In this document: piece after piece, positions 14,979-25,148 of the stretch | Numbering within the stretch: the first letter of the stretch is position 1 | How the letters are laid out: every line of letters starts with the position of its first letter | DNA from: Thalassobaculaceae bacterium | GTDB taxonomy: Bacteria > Pseudomonadota > Alphaproteobacteria > Thalassobaculales > Thalassobaculaceae | Direction: 5' to 3' | DNA length: 51,719 bases | Assembly: GCA_029212785.1 (NCBI GenBank) | Contig: JARGOG010000030.1 | Coordinates: forward strand, 1-51,719 | Made by a program: the position numbers and the translations under genes | The notes under the pieces: model-generated | What the model was told of the DNA's origin: nothing | The model's input: the letters and a program-made list of their open reading frames with translations, nothing else | Database searches by the model: none

Positions 14979-16715
14979 TCAATGGCTCTCGCGCATCACC
15001 GGAGTGCCGGAATTGCCGACGAGGAAGTCGAGATCCGCGCCCTTGTCGGCCTGGTTCACGGTCTCGACATAGAGCTTGGTATAGCCGCGGTCGTAGGGTG
15101 CCTTGAACGGCGCGCGGGCGGCCCGACGCGTCTCCAGCTCGGCGTCCGACACGTCCAGGTGCAGGCGCCGCTTCGGCACGTCGACCTCGATCATGTCGCC
15201 GGTCTCGACCAGGGACAGCGGCCCGCCGGCCGCCGCCTCGGGGGCGCCGTGCAGGATCACCGTGCCGTAGGCGGTGCCGGACATGCGGGCGTCGGAGATC
15301 CGGATCATGTCGGTGATGCCCTTGCGCAGCACCTTCGGCGGCAGGCCCATATTGCCGACCTCCGCCATGCCGGGATAGCCGATCGGCCCGCAGTTCTTCA
15401 GCACCATGATGCAGGTCTCGTCGATGTCGAGATCCTCGTCGTCGATGCGTGCCTTGTAGTCGTCGATATCCTCGAACACCACGGCGCGGCCGGTATGCAC
15501 CATCAGCTCCGGCGAGGCGGCAGACGGCTTCACGATGGCGCCGTCCGGAGTCATGTTGCCGCGCAGGACGGCGATGCCGCCATTCGGTTTGAACGGTTTG
15601 TCCAGAGCGAAGATGACGTCGCGGTTGAAGCACTCCGCGTCCTCGACATTCTCCCAGATGGTCTTGCCGTTGGCGGTGACCGCATCCTTGTGCAGGTGGT
15701 CGCCGATCTCCTTCAGCACCGCCGGCAGACCGCCGGCGTAATAGAAGTCCTCCATCAGGTGCTCGCCCGACGGCATCAGGTTGACCAGGCAGGGCATGTC
15801 CTTGCCCAGCCGGTCCCAGTCGTCGAGGCCGATATCGACACCGAGACGCCCGGCGATCGCCTGCAGATGGATCACCGCGTTGGTCGAGCCGCCGATGGCA
15901 CCGTTGGTGACCATGGCGTTCTCGAAGGCGTCCTTGGTCAGGATCTTCGACAGCCGCAGATCCTCGATCACCATGTCGACGGCGCGCTTACCTGACATGT
16001 GAGCCAGCACGTAGCGCCGGCTGTCGACCGCCGGGATCGCCGCGTTCGCCGGCAGCGACACGCCGAGGCTCTCCACCATCGACGCCATGGTCGAGGCGGT
16101 GCCCATGGTCATGCAGTGGCCGGCGGAGCGGTGGTTGTCCTGCTCGGCGCTCATGAACGCCTCGATCGACATCTCACCGGCGCGCACCGCCTCCGAGAAC
16201 TTCCAGACATGGGTTCCGGAGCCGATCTTCTCGCCCTTGTAGTAGCCGTTCAGCATCGGACCGCCGGACACGCAGATGGTCGGCAGGTCGCAGCTCGACG
16301 CGCCCATCAGCAGGGCCGGCGTGGTCTTGTCGCAGCCGACCAGCAGCACGACGCCATCCATCGGCAGTCCGCGGATCGCCTCCTCCACGTCCATGGACGC
16401 GAGGTTGCGGTACAGCATCGAGGTCGGCCGCAACTGGCTCTCGGAATTGGAGAAGACCGGGAACTCGAGCGGGAAGCCGCCCGCCTCCCATACGCCGCGC
16501 TTCACATGCTCGCAGATCTTGCGGAAATGGCCGTGGCAGGGATTGAATTCGCTGAAGGTATTGGCGATGCCGATGATCGGCCGGCCGTCGAACACCTCGG
16601 CCGGAAAGCCCTGGTTCTTCATCCAGGACCGGTGTGCGTACCCGTCCTTGTCGATCTTGCCATACCACTGGGACGAGCGGCGTTTTCCCTTCATGGGATC
16701 GGGGCGGTCGGTCAT
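14979..16715 (-). CDS. IlvD/Edd family dehydratase, probably sugar-acid (L-arabinonate-type)
   Basis: 578 residues. Members dehydrate dihydroxy acids with an iron-sulfur cluster and Mg2+. Candidate cluster cysteines are Cys60 (FNPCHGHF), Cys128 (GCDKTTP) and Cys201 (GHCMTMGTAST). The N-terminus RSSQWYGK...YAHRSWMKNQG and the segments FSNSES and NGAIGGSTNAV match the L-arabinonate/pentonate dehydratase branch better than the isoleucine-valine enzyme IlvD or Edd. GGAGGAA seven bases before ATG 16715 decides the start over the longer frame at 16745. Likely role is catabolism of a pentonic or related sugar acid to a 2-keto-3-deoxy acid. Downstream is an MFS transporter on the same strand. Confidence 0.9.
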   Translation of the reverse strand: MTDRPDPMKGKRRSSQWYGKIDKDGYAHRSWMKNQGFPAEVFDGRPIIGIANTFSEFNPCHGHFRKICEHVKRGVWEAGGFPLEFPVFSNSESQLRPTSMLYRNLASMDVEEAIRGLPMDGVVLLVGCDKTTPALLMGASSCDLPTICVSGGPMLNGYYKGEKIGSGTHVWKFSEAVRAGEMSIEAFMSAEQDNHRSAGHCMTMGTASTMASMVESLGVSLPANAAIPAVDSRRYVLAHMSGKRAVDMVIEDLRLSKILTKDAFENAMVTNGAIGGSTNAVIHLQAIAGRLGVDIGLDDWDRLGKDMPCLVNLMPSGEHLMEDFYYAGGLPAVLKEIGDHLHKDAVTANGKTIWENVEDAECFNRDVIFALDKPFKPNGGIAVLRGNMTPDGAIVKPSAASPELMVHTGRAVVFEDIDDYKARIDDEDLDIDETCIMVLKNCGPIGYPGMAEVGNMGLPPKVLRKGITDMIRISDARMSGTAYGTVILHGAPEAAAGGPLSLVETGDMIEVDVPKRRLHLDVSDAELETRRAARAPFKAPYDRGYTKLYVETVNQADKGADLDFLVGNSGTPVMRESH

Positions 16716-16877
16716 CGCGCATTTCCTCCGGTCGAGCGAATTCACCGGCCCTTATTGATGGGATTTTCTGGGTGCCGGCGGACAGAAGGGTGCGCTGTGT
16801 CGGCGCACCGGGTCAAGGCAGGCAAACGCCGACGCAGGGCTCCCGCGTCGGCGTCATTCATGTCCGGCAGAAGAGGC

Positions 16878-18903
<2,026 letters not shown>

Positions 18904-19151
18904 TTCCGGTTCCTCTCCCGCTATTTATTTAGACACTTCCGGCGCTTTGGTGCGCCAGAACGCGACCCTCACCCTCGACCAGAACATTTAATCATTCGTT
19001 ATCAAAAACCCCATTTTTAAAATATAATATTTCTCAATCTACGGTTATTGTTGGCAAAAAATACCGTGTTAGCTGTTCAGAATTGAGTAAACTTTATTTT
19101 AAGAGTCTTTCTTCAAATTCTGCCCAAACAAACTCGGAAAGGGAGAAGCGG
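18904..19151. promoter_or_regulatory. AT-rich divergent regulatory region
   Basis: About 250 bases between the divergent Cache-like gene and the chemoreceptor. The stretch 18985-19130 is strikingly AT-rich for this genome (for example AAAATATAATATTTC near 19019), so both promoters are probably here. TATAAT-like hexamers are present, but no unique -35/-10 pair or sigma-28 consensus could be fixed. Confidence 0.4.
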
Positions 19152-21518
19152 ATGCGGATCGGATTTCGAATCGGCGCCGGGTTTGCCGGCGTGGTCACAT
19201 TGACCCTCGTTCTGGGCGCCACCGGTTGGCTGGCGCTGGACCGCTACGCCACGCAGGTCGATCAGGCGGATCAGGTCGCGGACATCGAGCGGCAGATCCG
19301 CTCCGCGCAAATATCATCGAGCGGATTTCAACTCTCCGGTGATGCGACCAATCGGGATGCCACGATCACGCATCTCGCGGACGCGGAAGCTTTGGCGCAG
19401 GGCCTAGGCCAGGATGCGACGGCGGTGCTGATCGTCGAGTATCGCAACGAGTTCGATATCCAGATCGCCGCCCACGGCAACGCCGAACGGCTTATCGCAG
19501 AGTTGCAGTCCAGCAATGTCGACCTCGAACGCCTGGCCAATGTCGTGCGCAAGAACCCGGCTGACCGACGGGCGGCGCTGAACAGTCAGCGCGACGCGGC
19601 GGTGGCCGCCCAGGCTGCCAAGCTCGAGATCGAAGAACTCACCCGGTCGCTGATCCTGGCGACGCTGGAGGCGCGCCGCGACGAGGCCGTCTATCTGCGA
19701 ACCCGCGACACAGCCGACGCCGATGGCGCGCGCGATGCGACCAAGAAGATGTTCCTGGGGGCAATCAAGCTCAAGAAACTGACGGCCGGTACCGACGCAG
19801 AGAAGGCCGTGAGCTTGCTCGCCAAGGCGGTCGGCGGCTATCGCAAGGCGCTGGAGGCAATGGTCGAAGTGGTGGCGAATAACGGCGACGAGACCGCCGC
19901 CGTCGCCGACCTCGAAGCCGTGTCGAAGCGGATCAACGCTTTCGCCGCCGCCCTTGCCCGCAAGGAAGGCAAGGCCTATGCCGACGCCCGCGAATCCGCC
20001 GCCACCGCGGCGGCCGAGGCAGAGGCCGCGTCGGAGATCGCGACCACCGCCGCCGATCTCGTCACCGCCGTCAAGAAACTCGAATCGAATACCAAACAGG
20101 TCGTCGCCGAGAATGCCCAGGGCGCGGCGCTGATGGCGCAGACCTTTGCGTTCGGCGCCATCGACAATATTGTCAATTCGCTCGCCACGAAGCTCCCGGA
20201 CATGGTGGAGGTCGCCAAGTTCACCGAGAAGCTTACGCAGGCACGCGCGCTATTCGATTCGCTGGTTACGGCACTGCAGACCCGCACCAAAACGGCGCAG
20301 GAAATGACGATGGCCGCGACCGCCGTGTCCGAGCAGGTACAGGCGAGTGTCGCCGCGTCGAACGCGTCCCGAAACGCCGATCGGGACCTGGCCACGCTCC
20401 TGATTCTCGCCGGCACAGGTGCCGCCGCCCTGCTCGCGATCATGCTCGCCGTTCTTCTGGGCCGCGGTATCACCCATCCGCTACGAGCCATCACCGGTGC
20501 CATGGAACGCTTGGCGGACAATGATCTCGAGACCGAAATTCCGGGTATCGAGCGCAAGGACGAGATCGCCGACATCGCCCGCTGCGTCCAGGTGTTCAAG
20601 GAGAACGCTCAGCGCGTGCAACGCCTCGAGCAGGAACAGGAAGAGGCCAATGCCCGCGCCGAGGTGGAGAAGCGCCAGGCGCTGGAAGAGCTCGCCTCCG
20701 GGTTCGAGGACTCCGTCGGCAAGCTTGTCGCCGGCCTGACCGCCCAGGTTCAGGATGTGCGGGAGCGGGCGGAAACCATGGCCGCCGCATCGAACGATTC
20801 CCTGTCCCGCGCCGACGCCGTGGCCGCCTCCTCGGAACAATCGAATGCGAATGTGAAGGCTGTGTCAGAGGCAGCGGAGGAACTGGCGGCGGCGTCGGAA
20901 GAAATCGGCACCCAGGTGTCCCGCGCCGCCGAGATGGCCCGTGGCGCCAGCACCCAGGCCGACATCGGGAACGAGCGGGTCGTCGCGCTTGCCGACACCG
21001 CCCAGAGCATTGGCCAGGTCATCGCTCTCATCCAGGACATCGCCGAGCAGACCAACCTGCTTGCCCTCAATGCCACGATCGAGGCGGCCCGAGCCGGAGA
21101 CGCAGGCAAGGGCTTCGCGGTCGTCGCCTCCGAAGTGAAGAGCCTGGCGACCCAAACCGCCAAGGCGACCGACGATATCCGCCGGCAGATCGAGCAGATA
21201 CAGGGCGCCAGTGGCGAAGCGGTCGAGGCGATCGATACGATCTCCCAGGCGGTCTCCGGTCTCGACGAGATGAATACCGCCATCTCCGCCGCGGTCGAGC
21301 AGCAGGCAGCGACCACCTCCACCATTGCCGGCAATAGTCACGAAGCGGCGGCGCAGACGTCCAAGGTCTCGTCGGAGATCGTCGGCGTCAGCGAATCGTC
21401 CCGTGAAACCGGACGCAGCGCCAGTGAAGTGCTGAACACGTGTAATCTTCTGCAGACGGAAATGAAAAGTCTGGAGCGGGAAGTCGTCGGATTCATTCAA
21501 CGAATTCGTGCAAGTTGA
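19152..21518 (+). CDS. Methyl-accepting chemotaxis protein with large helical sensor domain
   Basis: 788 residues. A transmembrane helix at about 8-30 leads to a roughly 380-residue, almost entirely helical periplasmic domain, long enough for a helical bimodular (HBM)-type sensor. A second membrane helix is at about 412-438, followed by HAMP ([19 protein letters not shown]) and a cytoplasmic signalling helix bundle. The conserved hairpin tip [18 protein letters not shown] lies near 628-645. It relays ligand occupancy to CheA/CheW and flagellar rotation. ATG 19152 follows GGGAGAAG; the frame is open to a TTG at 19083 but that is unlikely to be used. A PAS-domain gene begins about 80 bases downstream. 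Confidence 0.93.
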   Translation: MRIGFRIGAGFAGVVTLTLVLGATGWLALDRYATQVDQADQVADIERQIRSAQISSSGFQLSGDATNRDATITHLADAEALAQGLGQDATAVLIVEYRNEFDIQIAAHGNAERLIAELQSSNVDLERLANVVRKNPADRRAALNSQRDAAVAAQAAKLEIEELTRSLILATLEARRDEAVYLRTRDTADADGARDATKKMFLGAIKLKKLTAGTDAEKAVSLLAKAVGGYRKALEAMVEVVANNGDETAAVADLEAVSKRINAFAAALARKEGKAYADARESAATAAAEAEAASEIATTAADLVTAVKKLESNTKQVVAENAQGAALMAQTFAFGAIDNIVNSLATKLPDMVEVAKFTEKLTQARALFDSLVTALQTRTKTAQEMTMAATAVSEQVQASVAASNASRNADRDLATLLILAGTGAAALLAIMLAVLLGRGITHPLRAITGAMERLADNDLETEIPGIERKDEIADIARCVQVFKENAQRVQRLEQEQEEANARAEVEKRQALEELASGFEDSVGKLVAGLTAQVQDVRERAETMAAASNDSLSRADAVAASSEQSNANVKAVSEAAEELAAASEEIGTQVSRAAEMARGASTQADIGNERVVALADTAQSIGQVIALIQDIAEQTNLLALNATIEAARAGDAGKGFAVVASEVKSLATQTAKATDDIRRQIEQIQGASGEAVEAIDTISQAVSGLDEMNTAISAAVEQQAATTSTIAGNSHEAAAQTSKVSSEIVGVSESSRETGRSASEVLNTCNLLQTEMKSLEREVVGFIQRIRAS

Positions 21519-21599
21519 CCACACCGCGCACGCGGCCCCTTGACGGATCAATCCAGGGCGATTGTGATCCTGATCTCTTCACTCGCAAAGGTGACGGGC

Positions 21600-22235
21600 G
21601 TGTCGCGGAACGACGACCCAAAGTCGGAAGGTGATACGGCGACAGTACGTCGGCTTGTCGGTTTGCCGTCGCTGTCTACCGCGTGGGTCACGCCGGCGCA
21701 TGACAGTGACGGAGACTCGCCGCCGGACCTTGATCGCCGGGCTCAGGATGTCACGTACGACAGTCTGGAAGTGCAGGAGCAACCCCGTCACGACGCGGTT
21801 GCCGCCTTCGCGTCCCTGTGGCTCGAGAAATGCCAGGGCGCGCGCCTGCCGGCCCGCGACGACTTCCCGGTCGAGGATCTCCATCGCTGGTTCGGCCATG
21901 TGCTGATCATGGATGTCGGCGCGGATGCCCAGGATTTCCGATACCGGATGATCGGTACGGAGATCACCGCCTTCCGCGACCGCGACTACACCCGCAAATG
22001 GATCTCGGAATGCAGCTTCGGCGAGTCCCGGGAATCGATGATCGCCACCTTCCGCAATCCGATCATCCAGCGCCGCCCGGTCTTCCGGTCCGGGTGGGTT
22101 CAATGGCCGGTGGATGGATCCTGGCGCAGTTTCGACAGCGTGCATTGTCCCCTCGCGACGGACGGTCGCACCGCCGACATGACGATCGGTGTGCTCTACT
22201 TCGACGCTTTCCTCCCGCCTGGAACGGAAAAATGA
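21600..22235 (+). CDS. PAS_5-domain protein
   Basis: About 211 residues from the GTG at 21600, which has AAAGGTGA five bases upstream; the frame is open to a TTG at 21540. The first 60 residues are not conserved-looking. The rest matches the alphaproteobacterial PAS_5 (former DUF1457) pattern: FASLWLEKCQG, LPARDDF, GHVLIMDV, FRYRMIGTEITAF, DYTRKWISE, then a strand VHCPLATDG and a final IGVLYFDAF. Such proteins usually consist of the PAS domain alone and have no known output; they may sense a small ligand. It follows the chemoreceptor and overlaps the RraA-like gene by four bases (ATGA), so translation is coupled. Confidence 0.72.
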   Translation: MSRNDDPKSEGDTATVRRLVGLPSLSTAWVTPAHDSDGDSPPDLDRRAQDVTYDSLEVQEQPRHDAVAAFASLWLEKCQGARLPARDDFPVEDLHRWFGHVLIMDVGADAQDFRYRMIGTEITAFRDRDYTRKWISECSFGESRESMIATFRNPIIQRRPVFRSGWVQWPVDGSWRSFDSVHCPLATDGRTADMTIGVLYFDAFLPPGTEK

Positions 22236-22882
22236 CTGACATTGCCTCGCTGATCACCGGCTTCCGAGATATCGCGACGCCGACGATCGCCAACGCCCTG
22301 GACGATCTCAACCTGAACGGCGTGATCGTCGGCCTGCCGGCCGTGGTTCCCGGCACCAAGGCGGTCGGCCCCGCCGTCACCGTGCGGCAGCAGACCGGTG
22401 CCAAGGGGACTTTCCCCGTCGAGGACTTCAAGGTCGGCCATATGATCGAAGCGGCCGGCGCCGGCGACGTGATCGTCGTCGACAACGGCGGCAACCCGGT
22501 CTCCACCTGGGGCGGCATGGCGAGCTATGCCGCCAAGATCCAGGGCATCGAGGGATTGATCGTCGAGGGCGGCGTGCGCGACTGGGAGGAACAGCAGGAG
22601 TTCCGTTTCCCGATCTTCGCCCGTCACATGGTCCCCACCCCCGGCAAGACCCGCCTGAAGGTCGAGGCCATTGGCGAGCCGGTCACCATCGGCGGCGTGC
22701 TGGTCCGGCCGGGCGATCTGATCGTCGCCGACGGCTCCGGAATCTGCGTGATTCCGATCGAACGGGCCGCCGAGATCCTGGAGATGACCCAGCGCTACTC
22801 CGCCGATGACGCCCAGGCGATGAAGGAGATGGACAACGGCCTGACCTTCCGCGAGGCCCTGGCTAAATTCGCCAAGATCTAG
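22232..22882 (+). CDS. RraA family protein (HMG/CHA aldolase-like)
   Basis: 216 residues. The family includes the RNase E regulator RraA and 4-hydroxy-4-methyl-2-oxoglutarate / 4-carboxy-4-hydroxy-2-oxoadipate aldolases. Visible are TPTIANALDDL near the N-terminus, AGDVIVVDNGG around 82-92, and the aldolase signature EGGVRDWEE with Arg and Asp that bind pyruvate and the metal. RPGDLIVADGSG near 155-166 is also typical. The presence of the R-D pair favours an aldolase or a related hydroxy-acid lyase over the RNase E inhibitor. ATG overlaps the PAS_5 stop. No other ring-cleavage genes are nearby, so the pathway is unclear. Confidence 0.88.
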   Translation: MTDIASLITGFRDIATPTIANALDDLNLNGVIVGLPAVVPGTKAVGPAVTVRQQTGAKGTFPVEDFKVGHMIEAAGAGDVIVVDNGGNPVSTWGGMASYAAKIQGIEGLIVEGGVRDWEEQQEFRFPIFARHMVPTPGKTRLKVEAIGEPVTIGGVLVRPGDLIVADGSGICVIPIERAAEILEMTQRYSADDAQAMKEMDNGLTFREALAKFAKI

Positions 22883-23070
22883 CGGCGTCCGGCAGGGCGT
22901 TTCCCGCGCCTGCGAGACGGCCTGGTCCAGAAGGGAGAGTCAGAAGGCCACGATCGGCTGCAATGGCTGTCCGCGAATGTCGCCGTACCGTCGGTTCCAT
23001 CTGCAATGTCTCGTTGCCACACTGTAGTTCGGTTGCGTGGCAGGGTCCGAGAAAGACAGTACGGTCCCGC

Positions 23071-23424
23071 TCAGTGCAGGCGGCCGCCATTCGGCACCTT
23101 GGCCGACGGGGAGACCAGCACGACGGCACCGTTCTCGTCGAGGAAGCCGAGGGTCAGGACCTCGCTCATGAACGGGCCGATCTGGCGTGGTGGGAAATTG
23201 ACCACGGCGGCGACCTGGCGCCCGACAAGGGTCTCGGGCGTGTAGTGTACGGTGATCTGGGCCGAGGTCTTCTTCACCCCGATCTCCTCGCCGAAATCGA
23301 TCCAGAGCTTGATCGCCGGCTTGCGCGCCTCGGGAAACGGCTGGGCTTCGACGACGGTTCCGACGCGGATATCGACCTTCAGGTAGTCGTCATAGGTGAT
23401 TTCCGCCGCACGCTCTTCCGCCAT
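23071..23424 (-). CDS. csaA: tRNA-binding domain protein, CsaA-like
   Basis: 117 residues, nearly the whole length being an EMAP/tRNA-binding OB-fold: DDYLKVDIRVGTVVEAQPFPEARKP (in short, the DIRVG strand and the PEA.KP loop), KTSAQIT, GRQVAAVVNFPPRQIG and FMSEVLTLGF. This is the pattern of CsaA, a proposed secretion-associated chaperone, and of the C-terminal domain of MetRS. ATG 23424 is preferred; the frame upstream to 23490 is not family-like. Convergent with the RraA-like gene, about 190 bases away, with nothing recognisable in the gap. Confidence 0.92.
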   Translation of the reverse strand: MAEERAAEITYDDYLKVDIRVGTVVEAQPFPEARKPAIKLWIDFGEEIGVKKTSAQITVHYTPETLVGRQVAAVVNFPPRQIGPFMSEVLTLGFLDENGAVVLVSPSAKVPNGGRLH

Positions 23425-23536
23425 GATCGCCCCCCGGCAGGTTCCAAACTCGATATCGTGCGGGTAGCACGTGGCGGCGCATGGCCGCAACCGGAGCGAC
23501 GGTCCACCGATAAGACACGGCCCGGCATCCGGACAT

Positions 23537-23568
23537 GAAGAAGGGCCGCCCAGTCGCCCGGACGGCCC
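23537..23568 (-). terminator. Probable Rho-independent terminator of the phasin gene
   Basis: On the minus strand GGGCCGTCC (23568-23560) pairs with GGGCGGCCC (23551-23543) through nine pairs including one G-U, followed by TTCTTC. It lies 45 bases after the phasin stop codon. Confidence 0.55.
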
Positions 23569-23612
23569 CTCAACCTCGCGCCCCTCGGGAGAGGGCTTGA
23601 GTAACCAGATAA

Positions 23613-24044
23613 TTACGTCTTGATCTTGTCGATCGCGGTCTTCACCTCGTCGAGGGATTCCATGATCCGCTTGTTGATGATGCCCGACGCCTCGGCGTTG
23701 GACTTCGCAACCATCTCCTGAAGTTCCTTCAGGTTGGACAGCGACTGCTCAAGCGTCGTCTTGGCGATGGTGGCCTGCTGGGCCAACTTCTCTTCCGGCG
23801 CGCCCTGGGTGGCGATGGCCTGGAAATTGGACTGGACCTCGGCGATCGCAGCCTGAGCGATCTCGCTCTGGCGCCGCATGATCGCCTGCATGCCCTCGGC
23901 AGCGATCTGGTTCGCCTGGGCGATCGCGTCGAAATTCTTCTTGTGGGCAGCGACGATACCGTCGACGTCCACGTTCGGCATTTTGAACTCGCCCATGATC
24001 TTCTGAACGTCGAAGTCCATGAAGGGATTCTTAAACTCGGCCAT
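23613..24044 (-). CDS. Phasin (PHB granule-associated protein)
   Basis: 143 residues, nearly all amphipathic helix, without cysteine. Phasin-family hallmarks are the N-terminal NPFMDFDVQKIM...FKMPNVDVD, then AHKKNFDAIAQANQIAAEGMQAIMRRQ and a C-terminal ELQEMVAKSNAEASGIINKR. Phasins coat polyhydroxyalkanoate granules and control their size and number. The ATG at 24044 follows GAGGAGAG. The upstream region carries two inverted copies of a TGC-rich motif (24109-24126 and 24172-24187) resembling operators of the PHB repressor PhaR, so the gene is probably induced when PHB accumulates. Confidence 0.92.
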   Translation of the reverse strand: MAEFKNPFMDFDVQKIMGEFKMPNVDVDGIVAAHKKNFDAIAQANQIAAEGMQAIMRRQSEIAQAAIAEVQSNFQAIATQGAPEEKLAQQATIAKTTLEQSLSNLKELQEMVAKSNAEASGIINKRIMESLDEVKTAIDKIKT

Positions 24045-24108
24045 TTCCACTCTCCTCTTTTGACGGCTGGTGGATTGGGGGGGATTTCTTTTCCAGCCGG
24101 CGCAGTCG

Positions 24109-24126
24109 TTGCTGCACTGCACAAAA
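24109..24126. promoter_or_regulatory. TGC-rich putative PhaR-type operator, copy 1
   Basis: TTGCTGCACTGCACAAAA, whose 13-base core TGCACTGCACAAA (24113-24125) is repeated exactly upstream of bdhA at 35754-35766. It lies about 65 bases upstream of the phasin start codon. Known PhaR proteins of alphaproteobacteria bind TGC-rich sites of this general kind; assignment to PhaR is inference. Confidence 0.6.
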
Positions 24127-24171
24127 CACACTTAGATAAATGGGGCGGGGGAAAGCCAAAGTCAAACAATA

Positions 24172-24187
24172 TTTGTGCACTGCAACA
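24172..24187. promoter_or_regulatory. TGC-rich putative PhaR-type operator, copy 2 (inverted)
   Basis: TTTGTGCACTGCAACA. Its reverse complement, TGTTGCAGTGCACAAA, shares twelve of thirteen core bases with copy 1. The two copies face each other about 46 bases apart and probably bracket the phasin promoter, a layout suited to repression. Confidence 0.55.
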
Positions 24188-24219
24188 TAATCGGCGTGCA
24201 CCCTATCCGGCCAGATGCC

Positions 24220-25044
24220 CTAGCCGCCCGCCGCCACGTCCAGGTGACGCTCGATCAGGGTCACGATGCCACCGACCGCCGCCTTGGCGATGGGCGAGGC
24301 GACCGGGCCCCAGTTGCTGTCCAGCGCGCCCGATGCCACCGTGTTCGCCTGATCGATGGTGCCGATCTCCCGGCCCTTGGCGTCCATCACCACCCAGGAC
24401 ACGGTCACCAGATCGCCGCCGGTATCCTTGGGCTTTATCGTCACTTCCCCCTGAACGACGAAGCCGTCCGGCGGTGGGAAGTCGGTGACCTCCACATCGG
24501 CGCGCGCCAAGGCGAAGGCCATGGCCCGACGCAGCAGGTCATTGCCGTTCCCGGGGGCACCGACCACCTCGAAGACCATGATTGCGAACGATTTCTCATC
24601 GTCGCTGCCCGGTCTGGCGTTTGGGACGACCCAGCGGGCGACCTGGGTCACCGCCTGTTCGAAGCGTTCGTCGCTGGCGATGGCGTCGACCCGGGTGCCG
24701 ACGACCGTGCCGTCGGGGCGGCTGAGCGTCCAGTTGATCCGCAGGGCGCCGTCCGGCTGCCGTTCACCCGAGGTGGTCAGGATCAGGCTTGCCCGGTTCG
24801 AGGCGTTCGAGCTCGCCACCACGCCGCGCTTGCGCAGGGCATCTACCGTCATCTCGGTCACCAGTTCGGCGACGTCGTCCGGCACGCCGACCATCGGCCA
24901 CACGATCACGCCCTCGGTCGCCGGGGCGATCAGGAACGGCGCATTGGCGAGATTCGCATGGTCCTTGGCGAAGGGCTGGGGCAATTGCCCGCAGCCGGCC
25001 AGCGTCATCGCCAACAGGAAAAGGGCAAGCAGGCGCGCGGTCAT
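24220..25044 (-). CDS. Predicted lipoprotein of unknown function
   Basis: 274 residues beginning with a lipoprotein signal: MTARLLALFLL followed by lipobox LAGC with Cys18. The mature part contains VIVWPMVGVPDD, VDALRKRGVVAS, TLSRPDGTVVGT, FEQAVTQVARWVVP and a C-terminal KAAVGGIVTLIERHL. Repeated phrases of the type 'WTLSRPDG..' and 'VSWVVMDAKGREIGTI' suggest two related beta-rich halves, as in proteins that assemble an ABC-type penicillin-binding/LpoB-like fold, but I cannot name the family. The start overlaps the stop of a tiny upstream frame (TGATG). It ends the minus-strand run that includes pgeF, midA and lgt. Confidence 0.8.
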   Translation of the reverse strand: MTARLLALFLLAMTLAGCGQLPQPFAKDHANLANAPFLIAPATEGVIVWPMVGVPDDVAELVTEMTVDALRKRGVVASSNASNRASLILTTSGERQPDGALRINWTLSRPDGTVVGTRVDAIASDERFEQAVTQVARWVVPNARPGSDDEKSFAIMVFEVVGAPGNGNDLLRRAMAFALARADVEVTDFPPPDGFVVQGEVTIKPKDTGGDLVTVSWVVMDAKGREIGTIDQANTVASGALDSNWGPVASPIAKAAVGGIVTLIERHLDVAAGG

Positions 25045-25109
25045 CAGATAACGCAGCTCGCCAGCAGGCCGAGGAACAGGAATCCGAGAAAGATCCAGAG
25101 ATGCGGCAT
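25044..25109 (-). CDS. Possible 21-residue hydrophobic small protein
   Basis: An ATG at 25109 opens a 21-codon frame, MPHLWIFLGFLFLGLLASCVI, almost wholly hydrophobic, whose TGA shares its last base with the ATG of the lipoprotein gene (TGATG). The composition fits a single membrane helix and the junction suggests translational coupling. No clear ribosome site precedes it, so it may be an untranslated coincidence. Confidence 0.3.
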   Translation of the reverse strand: MPHLWIFLGFLFLGLLASCVI

Positions 25110-25148
25110 GGCGCTGGTATGCCGCGCCGCACCCGGTCTTGCCAAGGG

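Noticed and set aside
22883-23070. Possible small RNA or gene between the RraA-like and CsaA genes
   Set aside because: No start with ribosome site, no stable terminator and no promoter were visible.
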